Part shown: positions 1 to 8,632 of the stretch, piece after piece
Layout of the letters: each line of letters begins with the position of its first letter
How positions within the stretch are numbered: position 1 is the stretch's first letter
Source of the DNA: Streptomyces griseus subsp. griseus
Lineage (GTDB): Bacteria > Actinomycetota > Actinomycetes > Streptomycetales > Streptomycetaceae
Direction of reading: 5' to 3'
Assembly: GCF_003610995.1 (NCBI RefSeq)
Contig: NZ_CP032543.1
Span: 2,604,001 to 2,668,000, forward strand
Length of the DNA: 64,000 nt
Translations under genes and position numbers: made by a program
The notes under the pieces: model-generated
What the model saw: the letters and a program-made list of their open reading frames with translations, nothing else
What the model was told of the DNA's origin: nothing
Database searches by the model: none

Positions 1-64
1 GTATTTTCCACCATACGAGAAGTCACCCGTTCGGCGGAACCCCCAACAGGCCCCACGAACGAAA

Positions 65-100
65 ACAGACCCGCGCCACCATCAGGTGACGCGGGTCTGT
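65..100. terminator. Bidirectional hairpin terminator
   Basis: An 11-bp perfect inverted repeat (ACAGACCCGCG at 65-75, its complement at 90-100) encloses a 14-base loop. A pyrimidine stretch follows on the plus strand, and an A-rich stretch precedes it, which gives a U-rich tail on the minus strand. It lies past the 3' end of the minus-strand HelD gene, so it could end that transcript, and it may also end a gene entering from the left. Confidence 0.65.
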
Positions 101-330
101 CTTCTTCACTTAAGTGGCACCGACCCGCCATGCTCGCCTCGCGGCAAGTGGTCGCTCGAAGCGACGAAGGTTGGGCCCGGGGGCTTGGATCGAGCCGGTG
201 CCAGTACCACGGTAACAAAGACCCCGGAGAAGTGATTCCCGTGCGACAGGTTGACTCGCGCGCCGCGAATCCCCGGCGGGTCCGGGTCACTCCCGCGGCG
301 GGCCCGGGGCGCTCCCCCGGCAGGTCCGGA
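101..330. other. Intergenic stretch, no gene seen
   Basis: No reading frame here has protein family character. The short open frames crossing this stretch are antisense extensions of the HelD gene region. I see no RNA gene. It probably serves as the 3' flank of the HelD gene. Confidence 0.5.
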
Positions 331-2757
331 TCACTCCCTGAGCAGGTCCGGCACCCCGTCCCCGTCCGGCATGTCCCGCTCCCCCGACACCACCGTGAGC
401 TGCTGGGTGGCCCGCGTCAGCGCCACGTACAGCACCCGCAGCCCGGCCGGGGACTCGTCCGCGATCTCCGCCGGTGAGACGACCACCGTGGCGTCGTACT
501 CCAGCCCCTTCGCCTCCAGGCTGCCCAGCGCCACCACCCGCTCCCCCAGCTCGGCCAGCCACTCGCGGGCCTGGGCACGGCGGTCCATCGCCACGACCAC
601 GCCCACCGTGCCGTCCACCTCCGCCAGCAGCCGCCGCGCCTCCTCGCGGACCGTGGCGGCCAGGTCGCCGCCTCCGACCGGCACGAAGCGCGGCACCACC
701 CCGGTGGAGCGGACCGCCGACGGGGACTCCATGCCGGGCATGGCGAGCGCCAGCACCTTGGCGGCCAGCTCCGCGATCTCGGCCGGGTTGCGGTAGTTGA
801 CGGTGAGGGTGAAGCGGCGGCGCGGCCGGGAGCCGAGCGCCTCGTCCCGGGCGGCGGCCGCCTCGTCCGGGTCCGACCAGGAGGACTGGGCCGGGTCGCC
901 GACGATGGTCCAGGTGGCGTGGCGGCCCCGGCGGCCCACCATCCGCCACTGCATGGGGGTGAGGTCCTGCGCCTCGTCGACGATGACGTGCGTGTACTCC
1001 GTGCGCTCAGCCGCGAGCCGCTCGGCCCGCTCCCACTGGGTCTCCTCGCGCTGCGGCATCAGCTCCTCCAGTCCGGAGAGCTGGTCCAGCGGGTCCATCT
1101 CACGCTTCCGCTTGGGCCGGACCACCGTGCCCAGCAGCGCCTGGAGCTCGTCCAGGAGCGCCACATCGTGTACGGAGAGGGGGCCGGTGCCGTCCGCCGC
1201 GTCCAGCCGCTTCAGGGAGCGGGCCAGGCGGCGCACCTCGCCCTGGTTGAGGATGCGCCGGGACCAGCGGGCCAGCCGCTTCTCGTCGGCCATCGCGGCC
1301 AGCACCCGACGCGGGGTCAGCTCGGGCCACCAGGCGTTCAGGAACTCCAGGAACGGCGTCTCGGTGGAGACGTCCTCGTCGAAGGAGGACCGCAACTCCG
1401 CCACCAGCTGCGGGTCGGTGTAGCGGCCGCGCCCGGAGGACTTGCTCCACAGGGCGTCCAGCAGCAGTTTGCGGGCGCGCGGGCGCAGCAGGTTGACGGG
1501 GGCGGTGCCGCTGAGGACGTTGTTGCGGATGCGCTGGAGCTCGTCGGCCTCCAGCTCCAGCCGGGCGCCGAAGGCGACGACGCGCAGCCGGGTGGGGGTG
1601 GCGGCGCCGCTCTGTGCGGGCTCGTCGCCGAAGGGGAGTTGGCCGTCGCTGGGCGAAGCCTTCGGCGCCTCCAGCGCGCCCCGGGCCGCCTTGCGCAGCA
1701 CCTGGAGCATCCGGGAGGAACCCTTGATCCGGGCGACGGCCGGTTCGTCGTAGACCCCCCCGTCACCCGATCGCCGCCCCTCATCGAGGCCCTTCGAGCC
1801 GCCCCTTCCGTACGCGCCCTCGACGCCCGCCGCCTCCTCCGAGAGCGAGCCGACGGCGCGGATCGCGACCTGGCCCTCCTCACCGAGCGAGGGCAGCACG
1901 CCCTCGGTGTACGCGACCAGGAGCGGGGTCGGCGAGACGACCAGGATGCCGCCCGCGTACCGCCGCCGGTCCTGGTAGAGGAGGTACGCCGCCCGGTGCA
2001 GGGCGACGGCCGTCTTACCGGTGCCGGGGCCGCCGGTGACCTCCGTGACGGAGGCGGCGGGGGCCCGGATCACCAGGTCCTGCTCGGCCTGGATGGAGGC
2101 GACGATGTCCCGCATGGTGTGGCTGCGGGCCTGGCCGAGGGCGGCCATCAGGGCGCCGTCGCCGATCACCGGCAGCTTCTCGCCGTTCAGATACGCCGTC
2201 AGCTCCGGGCGCATCAGGTCGTCCTCGACCCCGAGGACCCTGCGGCCCTTGGAGCGGATGACCCGGCGGCGTACGACGCGGCCCGGCTCCTTCGGGGTGG
2301 AGCGGTAGAACGGGGCGGCGGCCGGGGCCCGCCAGTCGATCACCAGCGGCGCGTAGTCGGAGTCCAGGACCCCGATCCGGCCGATGTGGAGCGTCTCGGC
2401 GATATCGGCCGTGGCGTCCTCCCGTACGGCGTCGTCGGCCGGCTCCACGGAGGTGAACGCGCCGTCGGGGCCGCGCTCACCGTCCTTGCCGAGGAGCAGG
2501 TCGACCCGGCCGAAGAGGAAGTCCTCGAACTCGTTGTTCAGCCGGTTGAGGTGGACGCCCGCCCGGAAGACCTGGGCGTCCCGTTCGGCGAGGGCACCGG
2601 GCGTGCCGACCTGCCCGCGTTTGACGGCGTCGTGCATGAGAAATTCCGCCTCGTCGATCTTCTCTTCGAGACGGTGGTAAACGCGGTCCAGATGATCCTG
2701 TTCGACACCGATCTCCCGGTCCCGCAGCGAATCGACAGCGGCATCCTGCGCGGCCAC
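331..2757 (-). CDS. helD: HelD-type RNA polymerase remodelling ATPase (UvrD/Rep superfamily)
   Basis: The 808-residue protein has the HelD architecture: a charged, coiled-coil-prone N-terminal arm (about 1-90), an RNA-polymerase-binding/1A region, and a Walker A motif GGPGTGKT at about 242-249. The Walker B/helicase motif II VDEAQD lies near residue 590, and motifs typical of superfamily 1 helicases close the protein (YVALTRA near the C-terminus). HelD proteins bind RNA polymerase and clear stalled complexes or DNA from it, and actinobacterial relatives such as HelR can displace rifamycins. Those roles are known for the family and inferred here. The length is typical. The start at 2757 gives the conserved MAAQDAAVDSLRDREI-type N-terminus. 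The neighbouring sigma/anti-sigma genes make an RNA-polymerase-related job fitting. I saw no rifamycin-associated palindrome upstream. Confidence 0.9.
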   Translation of the reverse strand: MAAQDAAVDSLRDREIGVEQDHLDRVYHRLEEKIDEAEFLMHDAVKRGQVGTPGALAERDAQVFRAGVHLNRLNNEFEDFLFGRVDLLLGKDGERGPDGAFTSVEPADDAVREDATADIAETLHIGRIGVLDSDYAPLVIDWRAPAAAPFYRSTPKEPGRVVRRRVIRSKGRRVLGVEDDLMRPELTAYLNGEKLPVIGDGALMAALGQARSHTMRDIVASIQAEQDLVIRAPAASVTEVTGGPGTGKTAVALHRAAYLLYQDRRRYAGGILVVSPTPLLVAYTEGVLPSLGEEGQVAIRAVGSLSEEAAGVEGAYGRGGSKGLDEGRRSGDGGVYDEPAVARIKGSSRMLQVLRKAARGALEAPKASPSDGQLPFGDEPAQSGAATPTRLRVVAFGARLELEADELQRIRNNVLSGTAPVNLLRPRARKLLLDALWSKSSGRGRYTDPQLVAELRSSFDEDVSTETPFLEFLNAWWPELTPRRVLAAMADEKRLARWSRRILNQGEVRRLARSLKRLDAADGTGPLSVHDVALLDELQALLGTVVRPKRKREMDPLDQLSGLEELMPQREETQWERAERLAAERTEYTHVIVDEAQDLTPMQWRMVGRRGRHATWTIVGDPAQSSWSDPDEAAAARDEALGSRPRRRFTLTVNYRNPAEIAELAAKVLALAMPGMESPSAVRSTGVVPRFVPVGGGDLAATVREEARRLLAEVDGTVGVVVAMDRRAQAREWLAELGERVVALGSLEAKGLEYDATVVVSPAEIADESPAGLRVLYVALTRATQQLTVVSGERDMPDGDGVPDLLRE

Positions 2758-2927
2758 CGAGGCCCCCTTCTGACGTGCATCGGGCAGCCGTCAAGCCTAT
2801 GCGAAGGGGGGGCCGGGCGCACCTGCCGTCCACCGTTACGCGTGTTGCGATTGCGCGTCGGAAGGAGGCGCGCCCGGACGGCCGGGCCGCCCGGGCGGGA
2901 GGGGTGCGTCCGGGCGGCCGGGTCCGC

Positions 2928-3908
2928 TCAGGCGCCGATCTCCACCAGCCGCTCCCCGTCGAACGTACGCACCTCGAACCGGTCGATGTCCTCGCGGGCC
3001 ATCGCCGCGCCGCCGTGCACGTACAGCGGGTTCTTCGCCGACTCGTGCGTCGACCCCTCGATGCCGTACCCCCACTGCGGGACGGACCAGGAGGTGACGA
3101 CCTCCTCCTCCCCCGTCTTGGAGACGGCGACGAGCGTGCACTTCTGCGGCCCCTTCACGTTCTTCAGCTCCAGGACCGTGTGGGTGCCCCACGCCTTCTC
3201 CTCCATCCCGACCGTCGCGCCGACCCGGGTGGTGGGGTCGGTCGCGGACACCTTCTCCGTCATGTGCTGGAAGAAGGCGTCCTCGGCCGGGCTGGTGGGG
3301 TGCGGGTCGCCGACGGCGACGCTGCGGCCGCCGTCGTCGCCCGCCGTCACGGCGACGGCGGCGACCGGCCCGCCGATGATCAGGGCGGCGGCCGCGGCGA
3401 TCAGATACCGGCTGCGCCGCGTACGCCGGTGCCGCCGGTGCGCGACCTCGTCCATCAGCCCGCCGAGCACCTTGGGCGCGGGCCGCTCGGGCACGTGCGG
3501 TACGGGACGGGCCCCGGGCGTGGCCGCCGGCGCCTCGGCCAGCATCGCGAGCATGGGCTCCATCCCGGCGAACTCGTCGAGATGCGCCGAACACCGGGCG
3601 CACCCCGCGAGATGGGCCTCGAATGCGCTCGCCTGCGCGTCGTCCAGGATGCCCAGGACGTAGGCGGCGGCCGCGTCGTGCTCGCTCCCTTCGGGCTCCC
3701 CGCCGAACGGCGGCTCGGGGCCGGTGGGTCCACCGGGAGCGGCGGGGTACCCCGGGGCGCCGGGGTGCCCGGGGGCGGAGAGGTACGCGGGCCCTGAGGG
3801 GTGTGCAGGACCCGCGGGACAGGGGGAGTGCGGGGGGTGCGAGGGACCGGTGGGCATACGGGGTCCCGGAGGCCGGGGCCCGAACGGCTGCCACTGCTGG
3901 TCGCTCAT
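2928..3908 (-). CDS. rsuA: Membrane-anchored anti-sigma factor with ZAS zinc motif (RsuA-like)
   Basis: This is the probable negative regulator of the sigma factor encoded just upstream. The 326-residue protein begins with a Pro/Gly/His-rich tail (1-75). An anti-sigma domain follows with the H-x3-C-x2-C motif of ZAS proteins (His99, Cys103, Cys106). A basic stretch leads into one membrane helix (about 168-189), and the extracytoplasmic domain is about 135 residues long. Its ATG overlaps the TGA of the sigma gene (ATGA, 3905-3908), which indicates translational coupling and fixes the start. A longer in-frame reading from 4106 only runs antisense through the sigma gene. In S. coelicolor the equivalent pair is, from memory, SCO2953/SCO2954 (RsuA/SigU). 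The long Pro-rich N-terminal extension ahead of the zinc domain is unusual for such a small anti-sigma factor. Confidence 0.85.
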   Translation of the reverse strand: MSDQQWQPFGPRPPGPRMPTGPSHPPHSPCPAGPAHPSGPAYLSAPGHPGAPGYPAAPGGPTGPEPPFGGEPEGSEHDAAAAYVLGILDDAQASAFEAHLAGCARCSAHLDEFAGMEPMLAMLAEAPAATPGARPVPHVPERPAPKVLGGLMDEVAHRRHRRTRRSRYLIAAAAALIIGGPVAAVAVTAGDDGGRSVAVGDPHPTSPAEDAFFQHMTEKVSATDPTTRVGATVGMEEKAWGTHTVLELKNVKGPQKCTLVAVSKTGEEEVVTSWSVPQWGYGIEGSTHESAKNPLYVHGGAAMAREDIDRFEVRTFDGERLVEIGA

Positions 3909-4492
3909 GCCGTGATCCCCCTCTCTTCGAGTGCGAGCTTCATCGAACGGAGTGCGTAGAAGACCCGGGACCGCACGGTGCCACTGGGGATACCGAGCAC
4001 CTCGGCCGCCTCGTTCACCGTACGTCCCCGGAAGTAGGTCTCGACCAATGCTTCCCGGTGCGCGGGCGTCAAATCGTCGAGCGCGTCCGAGAGCGTCATC
4101 AGCCACAACGCCTTGTCGATCTCGTCCTCCGCGGGAATGACCTCCAGCGGCGACGGATCGACCTCGCGCGGCCGGGCCTGCCGGCTGCGGTGGCCGTCGA
4201 TGACGATGCGCCGGGCGACCGTCACCAGCCAGGGGCGGACGGAGCCGGTGGCCCGGTTGAGCCGGCCGGCGTTCTTCCAGGCACGGATGAGCGTCTCCTG
4301 CACCACGTCCTCGGCCCGTTGGCGGTCGCCCGCCACGAGTCTGAGGACATACGCGAGCAGCGGCCCGGCGTGTTCGCGGTAGAGCGCCCGCATCAGCTCC
4401 TCGTCGGGTATCCCGTCGGGAGGCGTGGGCGGCTCACTGCGATGTCGAGCCCTGTGCGGACGGTCATCGGCCACGGCCGCATCCTTGCGCAC
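3905..4492 (-). CDS. sigU: ECF RNA polymerase sigma factor (SigU-like)
   Basis: This group-4 sigma factor has a sigma-2 region at about residues 32-100, including the core DVVQETLIRAWKN. The sigma-4 helix-turn-helix lies at about 130-185 and contains EAAEVLGIPSGTVRSRV. I chose the GTG at 4492 because AGGAGG (4498-4503) sits five bases upstream, giving 195 residues. An in-frame start at 4561 lacks this ribosome site. The last codons overlap the start of the anti-sigma gene. The family directs RNA polymerase to a small regulon when the anti-sigma factor lets go. SigU of S. coelicolor has been linked to secretion and delayed development. The symbol rests on gene order and context rather than on an alignment. 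Confidence 0.87.
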   Translation of the reverse strand: MRKDAAVADDRPHRARHRSEPPTPPDGIPDEELMRALYREHAGPLLAYVLRLVAGDRQRAEDVVQETLIRAWKNAGRLNRATGSVRPWLVTVARRIVIDGHRSRQARPREVDPSPLEVIPAEDEIDKALWLMTLSDALDDLTPAHREALVETYFRGRTVNEAAEVLGIPSGTVRSRVFYALRSMKLALEERGITA

Positions 4493-4561
4493 CCGAACCT
4501 CCTGGTCGAGACCCTGAATGGAGCTCTTCGCGCATGGGTACGGGGGCGGGCGCCGGATCAT

Positions 4562-5287
4562 TCAACGTCGCTTCATATTTCTTTCGCCGGGATCCTCCTG
4601 GGCCGCTCGCCGGCCGCCCGTGGTGGCAGGTGCCCCGGCCGCCGTGGCGGCGGGCGCGGAGGCCGTGCGGCGGCGGTGCCGGGCGACCCGTTCCCGGTTG
4701 CCGCAGACCTCGCCGGAGCACCAGCGGCGGCGGCCCCCGCGTGAGGTGTCCAGGTAGAGCCGGTGGCAGGCGGCGCCCGCACAGCGGCGCAGGGCTCCCC
4801 GCGCCACCGGGTCGGTGAGCAGGTCCACCGCGTCCCGCGCCACGACCGCGAGGAGCCCCGCGCAGTCGGGTTCGGCGCTCAGGGTCCGAACCAGCGCCCC
4901 GCCCTCACCCGGCACCGCACGCGGACCCGGCGGAGCCGCGGCGGCAAGGGAGTTGACCCGTTCAAGGGCCTTCTCATAGGCAGGTGAGGAGAGTTGAGAA
5001 TCCTTTTGGGCAACCTTCCCGCATAAGGAGTCCAGTTGGTCCGAGACCAGCCGGTCCACATCCGCCCGCAGCTCCCGGAACCGAGGCAGCCAGGTGGCGT
5101 CCAGGGCGGTCAGTGCCGTGCCCGCCGGGACGAGCCGGGCGGCGGTCAGCCAGTCGGCGAGCCGCCCCGGCCCTTCGAGCTGTTCCCGGGCGCGGGGTGT
5201 CCCGCCGCCGGGTCCGGTGGCCACCAGGTCGAGACAGATCCGGCCGGAGTCGAACCGCCACACGTACGCGCCCCTGCCCGCCGCCAT
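4562..5287 (-). CDS. CGNR zinc-finger / ABATE-domain putative regulator
   Basis: The 241-residue protein has an N-terminal ABATE-type region (about 1-150) with the opening RFDSGRICLDLVAT. A C-terminal CGNR zinc finger follows at about 175-208, where the cysteines of CAGAAC and WCSGEVCGNRERV would bind zinc. The family is thought to bind DNA and act in transcription, often as stress-responsive regulators, but its ligands are unknown. The C-terminal 35 residues are Ala/Pro/Arg-rich and probably disordered. The gene ends 69 bases before the sigma gene start on the same strand, so read-through into the sigU operon is possible. Confidence 0.8.
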   Translation of the reverse strand: MAAGRGAYVWRFDSGRICLDLVATGPGGGTPRAREQLEGPGRLADWLTAARLVPAGTALTALDATWLPRFRELRADVDRLVSDQLDSLCGKVAQKDSQLSSPAYEKALERVNSLAAAAPPGPRAVPGEGGALVRTLSAEPDCAGLLAVVARDAVDLLTDPVARGALRRCAGAACHRLYLDTSRGGRRRWCSGEVCGNRERVARHRRRTASAPAATAAGAPATTGGRRAAQEDPGERNMKRR

Positions 5288-5385
5288 GCGCCTGTCACCG
5301 CCTCGGGGTCACCGGTCGGATGCCACCCCCCAGAGTGCCCCCGCCGGAGCTCGCCCGTAACCCCCGCTACCGTGACGGCCATGAA

Positions 5386-5565
5386 CGATCACGGGAGAAC
5401 GGACAGAGGGCCCGGTTCAGCTTCACCGTGACGGACGCGGGCCGGGGTGCGGCCTCCTGCCGGGTGGCGGAGAAGGCCGGTTACGCGTTCACAGAGGTGC
5501 TGGGCGCCCTGCCGACGGAGTTCCCGCTGGACGGCCATCTGCACGCGCGGCGGGCGGAGTTGAGG
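5386..5565 (+). pseudogene. Remnant of a GNAT N-acetyltransferase C-terminus
   Basis: The frame here reads RFSFTVTDAGRGAASCRVAEKAGY, then LPTEFPLDGHLHARRAEL a few residues on (positions 5416-5565 in the best-matching part). The ASxRVAEKAGY element and the closing DGHLHARRAE are typical of the acetyl-CoA-binding end of RimJ/RimL-type GNAT enzymes. The N-terminal two thirds are missing, no plausible start lies nearby, and the frame runs on into the antisense of nnaR. I therefore call it a truncated relic. Confidence 0.6.
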
Positions 5566-5576
5566 CAGGCTCCCGC

Positions 5577-6719
5577 TCAGCGTGGCCCCGGCGTGTCCTC
5601 CGCCGGGTCCAGCGACAGCCGGTAGCCGCGTTTGACGACGGTCCGGATCAGGCGGGGCGCGCCCAGCGCGGAGCGCAGTCGGGCCATCGCCGTCTCCACC
5701 GCGTGCTCGTCGGTGCCGCTGCCCGGCAGGGCCCGCAACAGGTCGGCCCGGGCCACCACCCAGCCGGGGCGGCGGGCCAGGGTGTGCAGGAGGGCCATGC
5801 CCGCGGGTGGGACCGCGCGTAGTTTGTCGTCGACCAGCACGGCGTGGCCGCGGATCTCGACGCGGTGGCCGGCGATGGGCAGGACCCTCGCGGTGGCGGG
5901 GAGTTGGGCGCAGACCAGCTGGACGAGGGGGCCCAGGCGGAAGCGTTCGGGCTGGACGGTGGGGATGCCGCGGACCTGGAGCGGGAGGGCGGTGACCGGT
6001 CCGACGCAGGCGGCCAGCACGTCGTCGCGCAGCGCCCCCAGGATCTCCGGGAGGAGCCCGCGGGTCTCCGCGCGGCCCAGGAACGAGGCGGCGGCCGGGG
6101 CGCTGGTGAAGGTGATGGCGTCCAGCGCCCGGGCTGCGGTGGCGTCGAGCATGCGGTCGAGGGGGGCGATGTCCCGCGGGGGCATCCAGCGGTAGACGGG
6201 GACGCCGACGACCTCGGCGCCCGCCGCCTGGAGGGACTCGATGAAGCCGTGGAGCGGTTCGCCGTGCAGCTGGAGGGCGATACGGCGGCCCTCGACGCCT
6301 TCGCCGAGGAGCCGTTCGAGGACCTCGGCCATGGATTCGGACCCGGGTGACCAGGCCTCGGTCAGCCCGGCGGCCCTCACCGCGCCCTTGACCTTGGGCC
6401 CCCGGGCGAGGAGTTCGGCCCCGTGCAGCCGCTCCAGGAGCGCGTCACCGATGCCCCAGCCGTCGGCCGCCTCCACCCAGCCCCGGAAGCCGACCGCGGT
6501 GGTGGCGACCACCACATCGGGGGCGTGGCCGATCAACTCCTGCGTCGCTTGCAGGAGTTCGCTGTCGTCGGCGACCGGGACGATCCGCAGGGCCGGGGCG
6601 TGCTGGACGGCGGCGCCGCGCCGCCTGAGCAGGGCGGTGAGCTCCTCGGCGCGGCGGGCCGCGGTCACTCCGACCGTGAAGCCCGCGAGGGGGCCGTGCG
6701 TGGTGTCGTCGTCCTGCAT
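5577..6719 (-). CDS. nnaR: NnaR-like regulator: uroporphyrinogen-III synthase domain fused to winged-helix DNA-binding domain
   Basis: The 380-residue protein has a HemD-like domain (about 10-260, opening GFTVGVTAARRAEELTALL). A C-terminal OmpR-type winged helix follows (about 275-370), including PAGMALLHTLARRPGWVVARADLLRAL and a final VKRGYRLSLDPAED. In S. coelicolor this architecture is NnaR (SCO2958 from memory), which works with GlnR to switch on nitrate assimilation genes. The adjacent narK remnant supports that identity. HemD catalytic activity is doubtful in such fusions. The gene is intact even though its neighbour is not, so NnaR may still act on targets elsewhere in the genome. Confidence 0.8.
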   Translation of the reverse strand: MQDDDTTHGPLAGFTVGVTAARRAEELTALLRRRGAAVQHAPALRIVPVADDSELLQATQELIGHAPDVVVATTAVGFRGWVEAADGWGIGDALLERLHGAELLARGPKVKGAVRAAGLTEAWSPGSESMAEVLERLLGEGVEGRRIALQLHGEPLHGFIESLQAAGAEVVGVPVYRWMPPRDIAPLDRMLDATAARALDAITFTSAPAAASFLGRAETRGLLPEILGALRDDVLAACVGPVTALPLQVRGIPTVQPERFRLGPLVQLVCAQLPATARVLPIAGHRVEIRGHAVLVDDKLRAVPPAGMALLHTLARRPGWVVARADLLRALPGSGTDEHAVETAMARLRSALGAPRLIRTVVKRGYRLSLDPAEDTPGPR

Positions 6720-6819
6720 GGCGTGTTCCCGGCTCTCGTGGTCCTGCTGCTACGCGATGTGCGGAGGCCCGAGACTGCCAACGGTCCGTGACAGGCTCGG
6801 TTCCCCCGCATTTCCCGGC

Positions 6820-7312
6820 CGTTACGTCGGCCGTGGCCCGGGAGGCCGCCTCTCCACACCTTCGCGTAACCGACCTGGGCCTTCGTGGGCACGGGTGCGG
6901 GGCGGCGAAGGTATACCACCCAGGTCAGTGCGGAGCACACGGCGTAGAAGGCGAGGAAGGACCAGAAGGCGGCGGTTCCGGTGCCGGAGGTCTGGAAGGA
7001 CTGGCGGCAGGCGAGGTTGACCGCGAGGCCGCCCAGGGCGCCGCCGAACCGGGCGACGGCGAACGTGTACGGCACCCGCACCAGCGCCCCGGCCAGGGTG
7101 GCGGTGGAGATCAGGAAGAACCTCCCGGCCGGGTCGACGCCGTACTCCGGTCCCATGAACAGGACCATCAGCGACCACAGGGTCCAGACGGAGAATCCGA
7201 TGTGCTCGGAGAGCACGGAGAACCACAGGTCGCGGCGGGCGACGCGCTCGCCCCGCTCCCGCCAGGACGTCTCGTCCTCCGGCTCCCAGGTCCCGATCCA
7301 GCGGCCTGCCAT
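6820..7312 (-). pseudogene. narK: narK nitrate/nitrite transporter with large internal deletion
   Basis: The first ~95 residues match the start of NarK-type MFS carriers: WEPEDETSWRERGERVARRDLWFSVL, then GFSVWTLWSLMVLFMGPEYG and VRVPYTFAVARFGG. The frame then jumps directly to the NarK C-terminus (GLAVNLACRQSF, FYAVCSALTWVVYLRRP). A family member has about 12 membrane helices and over 450 residues, so roughly 300 residues are missing in frame. The native stop is also gone: the frame stays open to 6665, overlapping nnaR. The junction lies at a Gly-Gly pair, which would suit deletion between short repeats. Transport function must be lost. Confidence 0.8.
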
Positions 7313-7465
7313 CACGCGCCTCCACAGGGGGGCGGGGTGGTGTCCCCGTCACCGCGGGGTGTGGTCCCGACGCTGGGGAGCGCGCGTCTCGGTGCGGTGC
7401 CGTGAGGTGACCGGTGGGCAACCTTGCTCCCACCGGGCCGGGGGGCGGCCCGGTGAGATGAGCTC

Positions 7466-8632
7466 CTACCGACGCCCGTCCGGCCACAGGCGGGGCCGCC
7501 GCTTGGCGGCGACGTCCTCCACCCAGCCCACGCAGAGGATCACCAGCCCGATCAGCGGCCAGACGAGCAGGGCCATCAGCAGGGTGTACATCGCCTCCAC
7601 CGTCGATCCCAGGTGCGCGTCCACGTACGGGATCTTCCACAGGAGGTCTATCAGCGGGACCGTCGCCAGTATCACCAGGTTGTGCCAGAGGTAGATCGTC
7701 ACGGCCCGGTTGCTGGCGAGCGTGACCAGGCGGTCGAAGCGGGCCAGCCGGCCGGGCAGCTCCTGCCAGGACGGGGCGTACTGGAGCAGGATCACGCAGA
7801 AGCCCAGCGACCAGGCAGCCTGGGCAAGCGGGATGTCGTTGAGGTCCCAGCCGTCCGCGGTGAGGTGCCCGGAGGCCCACCAGAGCCCGAATCCCATGAC
7901 GATCGAGGCCAGCGAGACGGTGAGGTAGCGCGGCACGTCCTCGAACAGACCGTCGTGGTGGGCGAAGCCGAGGATCCAGCAGGAGCCGAACACCGCGAAG
8001 TCGCTCAGCGCGTTGCCGCTCTCGCCGGGGATCGTCACCAGGCCGGTGCCGATCACCGCGGTCAGGCCGAGCGGGGCGAGCAGGGTCACCCAGGGCAGCT
8101 TGCGGAACGCCCGCAGCAGCAGGGGCGAGGCGAGGACGAACCAGAGGTAGGCCCGGACGTACCAGAGGGGCCCGGCCGCCTGGTCCGCCCAGGTCTCCTC
8201 CAGCAGACCGGCCGGGTCACCGCTGGACCAGGGGTAGGGGGGCGCGCCGACCGGGAAGACGTACCAGGCCAGCTTGACGAACCACCACAGCCCCTCCTCC
8301 TTCACCGGCCGCCAGCTCAGCGCGAACATCATCGGTACGACGACGAGCGAGAACGCCCACATGGGCGGCAGCAGACGGCGGATGCGGCCCCGGATGACGC
8401 CGAGGGCGGGGCGGGCCAGCGAACGGGCCATCAGCGAACCGGCCAGGGCGAACATCACGCCCATGGAGGGGAAGAGGACGGTCAGCCAGGCCCAGCCGAA
8501 GAGGTGGTAGATCACCACGCGGACCAGGGCGACGGCGCGGAGCAGGTCGAGATAGCGGTCCCGGCCGGGCTTCCTCGCGGGGGCGGGGGCCTCCAGGGGG
8601 ACACCGGCGGGCACGGTGGCGGCGGCGCTCAT
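7466..8632 (-). CDS. Membrane acyltransferase (acyltransferase-3 family), mat operon
   Basis: The 388-residue protein has about ten hydrophobic helices and the acyltransferase-3 signature near its start (RDRYLDLLRAVALVRVVIYH), with the histidine expected for acyl transfer. Near the end is SNRAVTIYLWHNLVIL. These enzymes move acetyl or other acyl groups onto extracytoplasmic sugars or lipids. Its ATG at 8632 overlaps the matB stop (ATGA, 8629-8632), so the two are co-translated. The likely substrate is the polysaccharide made by MatB, which is an inference from coupling. The upstream in-frame extension to 10225 is only antisense frame. Confidence 0.85.
   Translation of the reverse strand: MSAAATVPAGVPLEAPAPARKPGRDRYLDLLRAVALVRVVIYHLFGWAWLTVLFPSMGVMFALAGSLMARSLARPALGVIRGRIRRLLPPMWAFSLVVVPMMFALSWRPVKEEGLWWFVKLAWYVFPVGAPPYPWSSGDPAGLLEETWADQAAGPLWYVRAYLWFVLASPLLLRAFRKLPWVTLLAPLGLTAVIGTGLVTIPGESGNALSDFAVFGSCWILGFAHHDGLFEDVPRYLTVSLASIVMGFGLWWASGHLTADGWDLNDIPLAQAAWSLGFCVILLQYAPSWQELPGRLARFDRLVTLASNRAVTIYLWHNLVILATVPLIDLLWKIPYVDAHLGSTVEAMYTLLMALLVWPLIGLVILCVGWVEDVAAKRRPRLWPDGRR

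Noticed and set aside
2758..2927. Rifamycin-associated element upstream of the HelD gene
   Set aside because: I looked for the expected palindromic element between the HelD start and the anti-sigma gene and found no convincing match.
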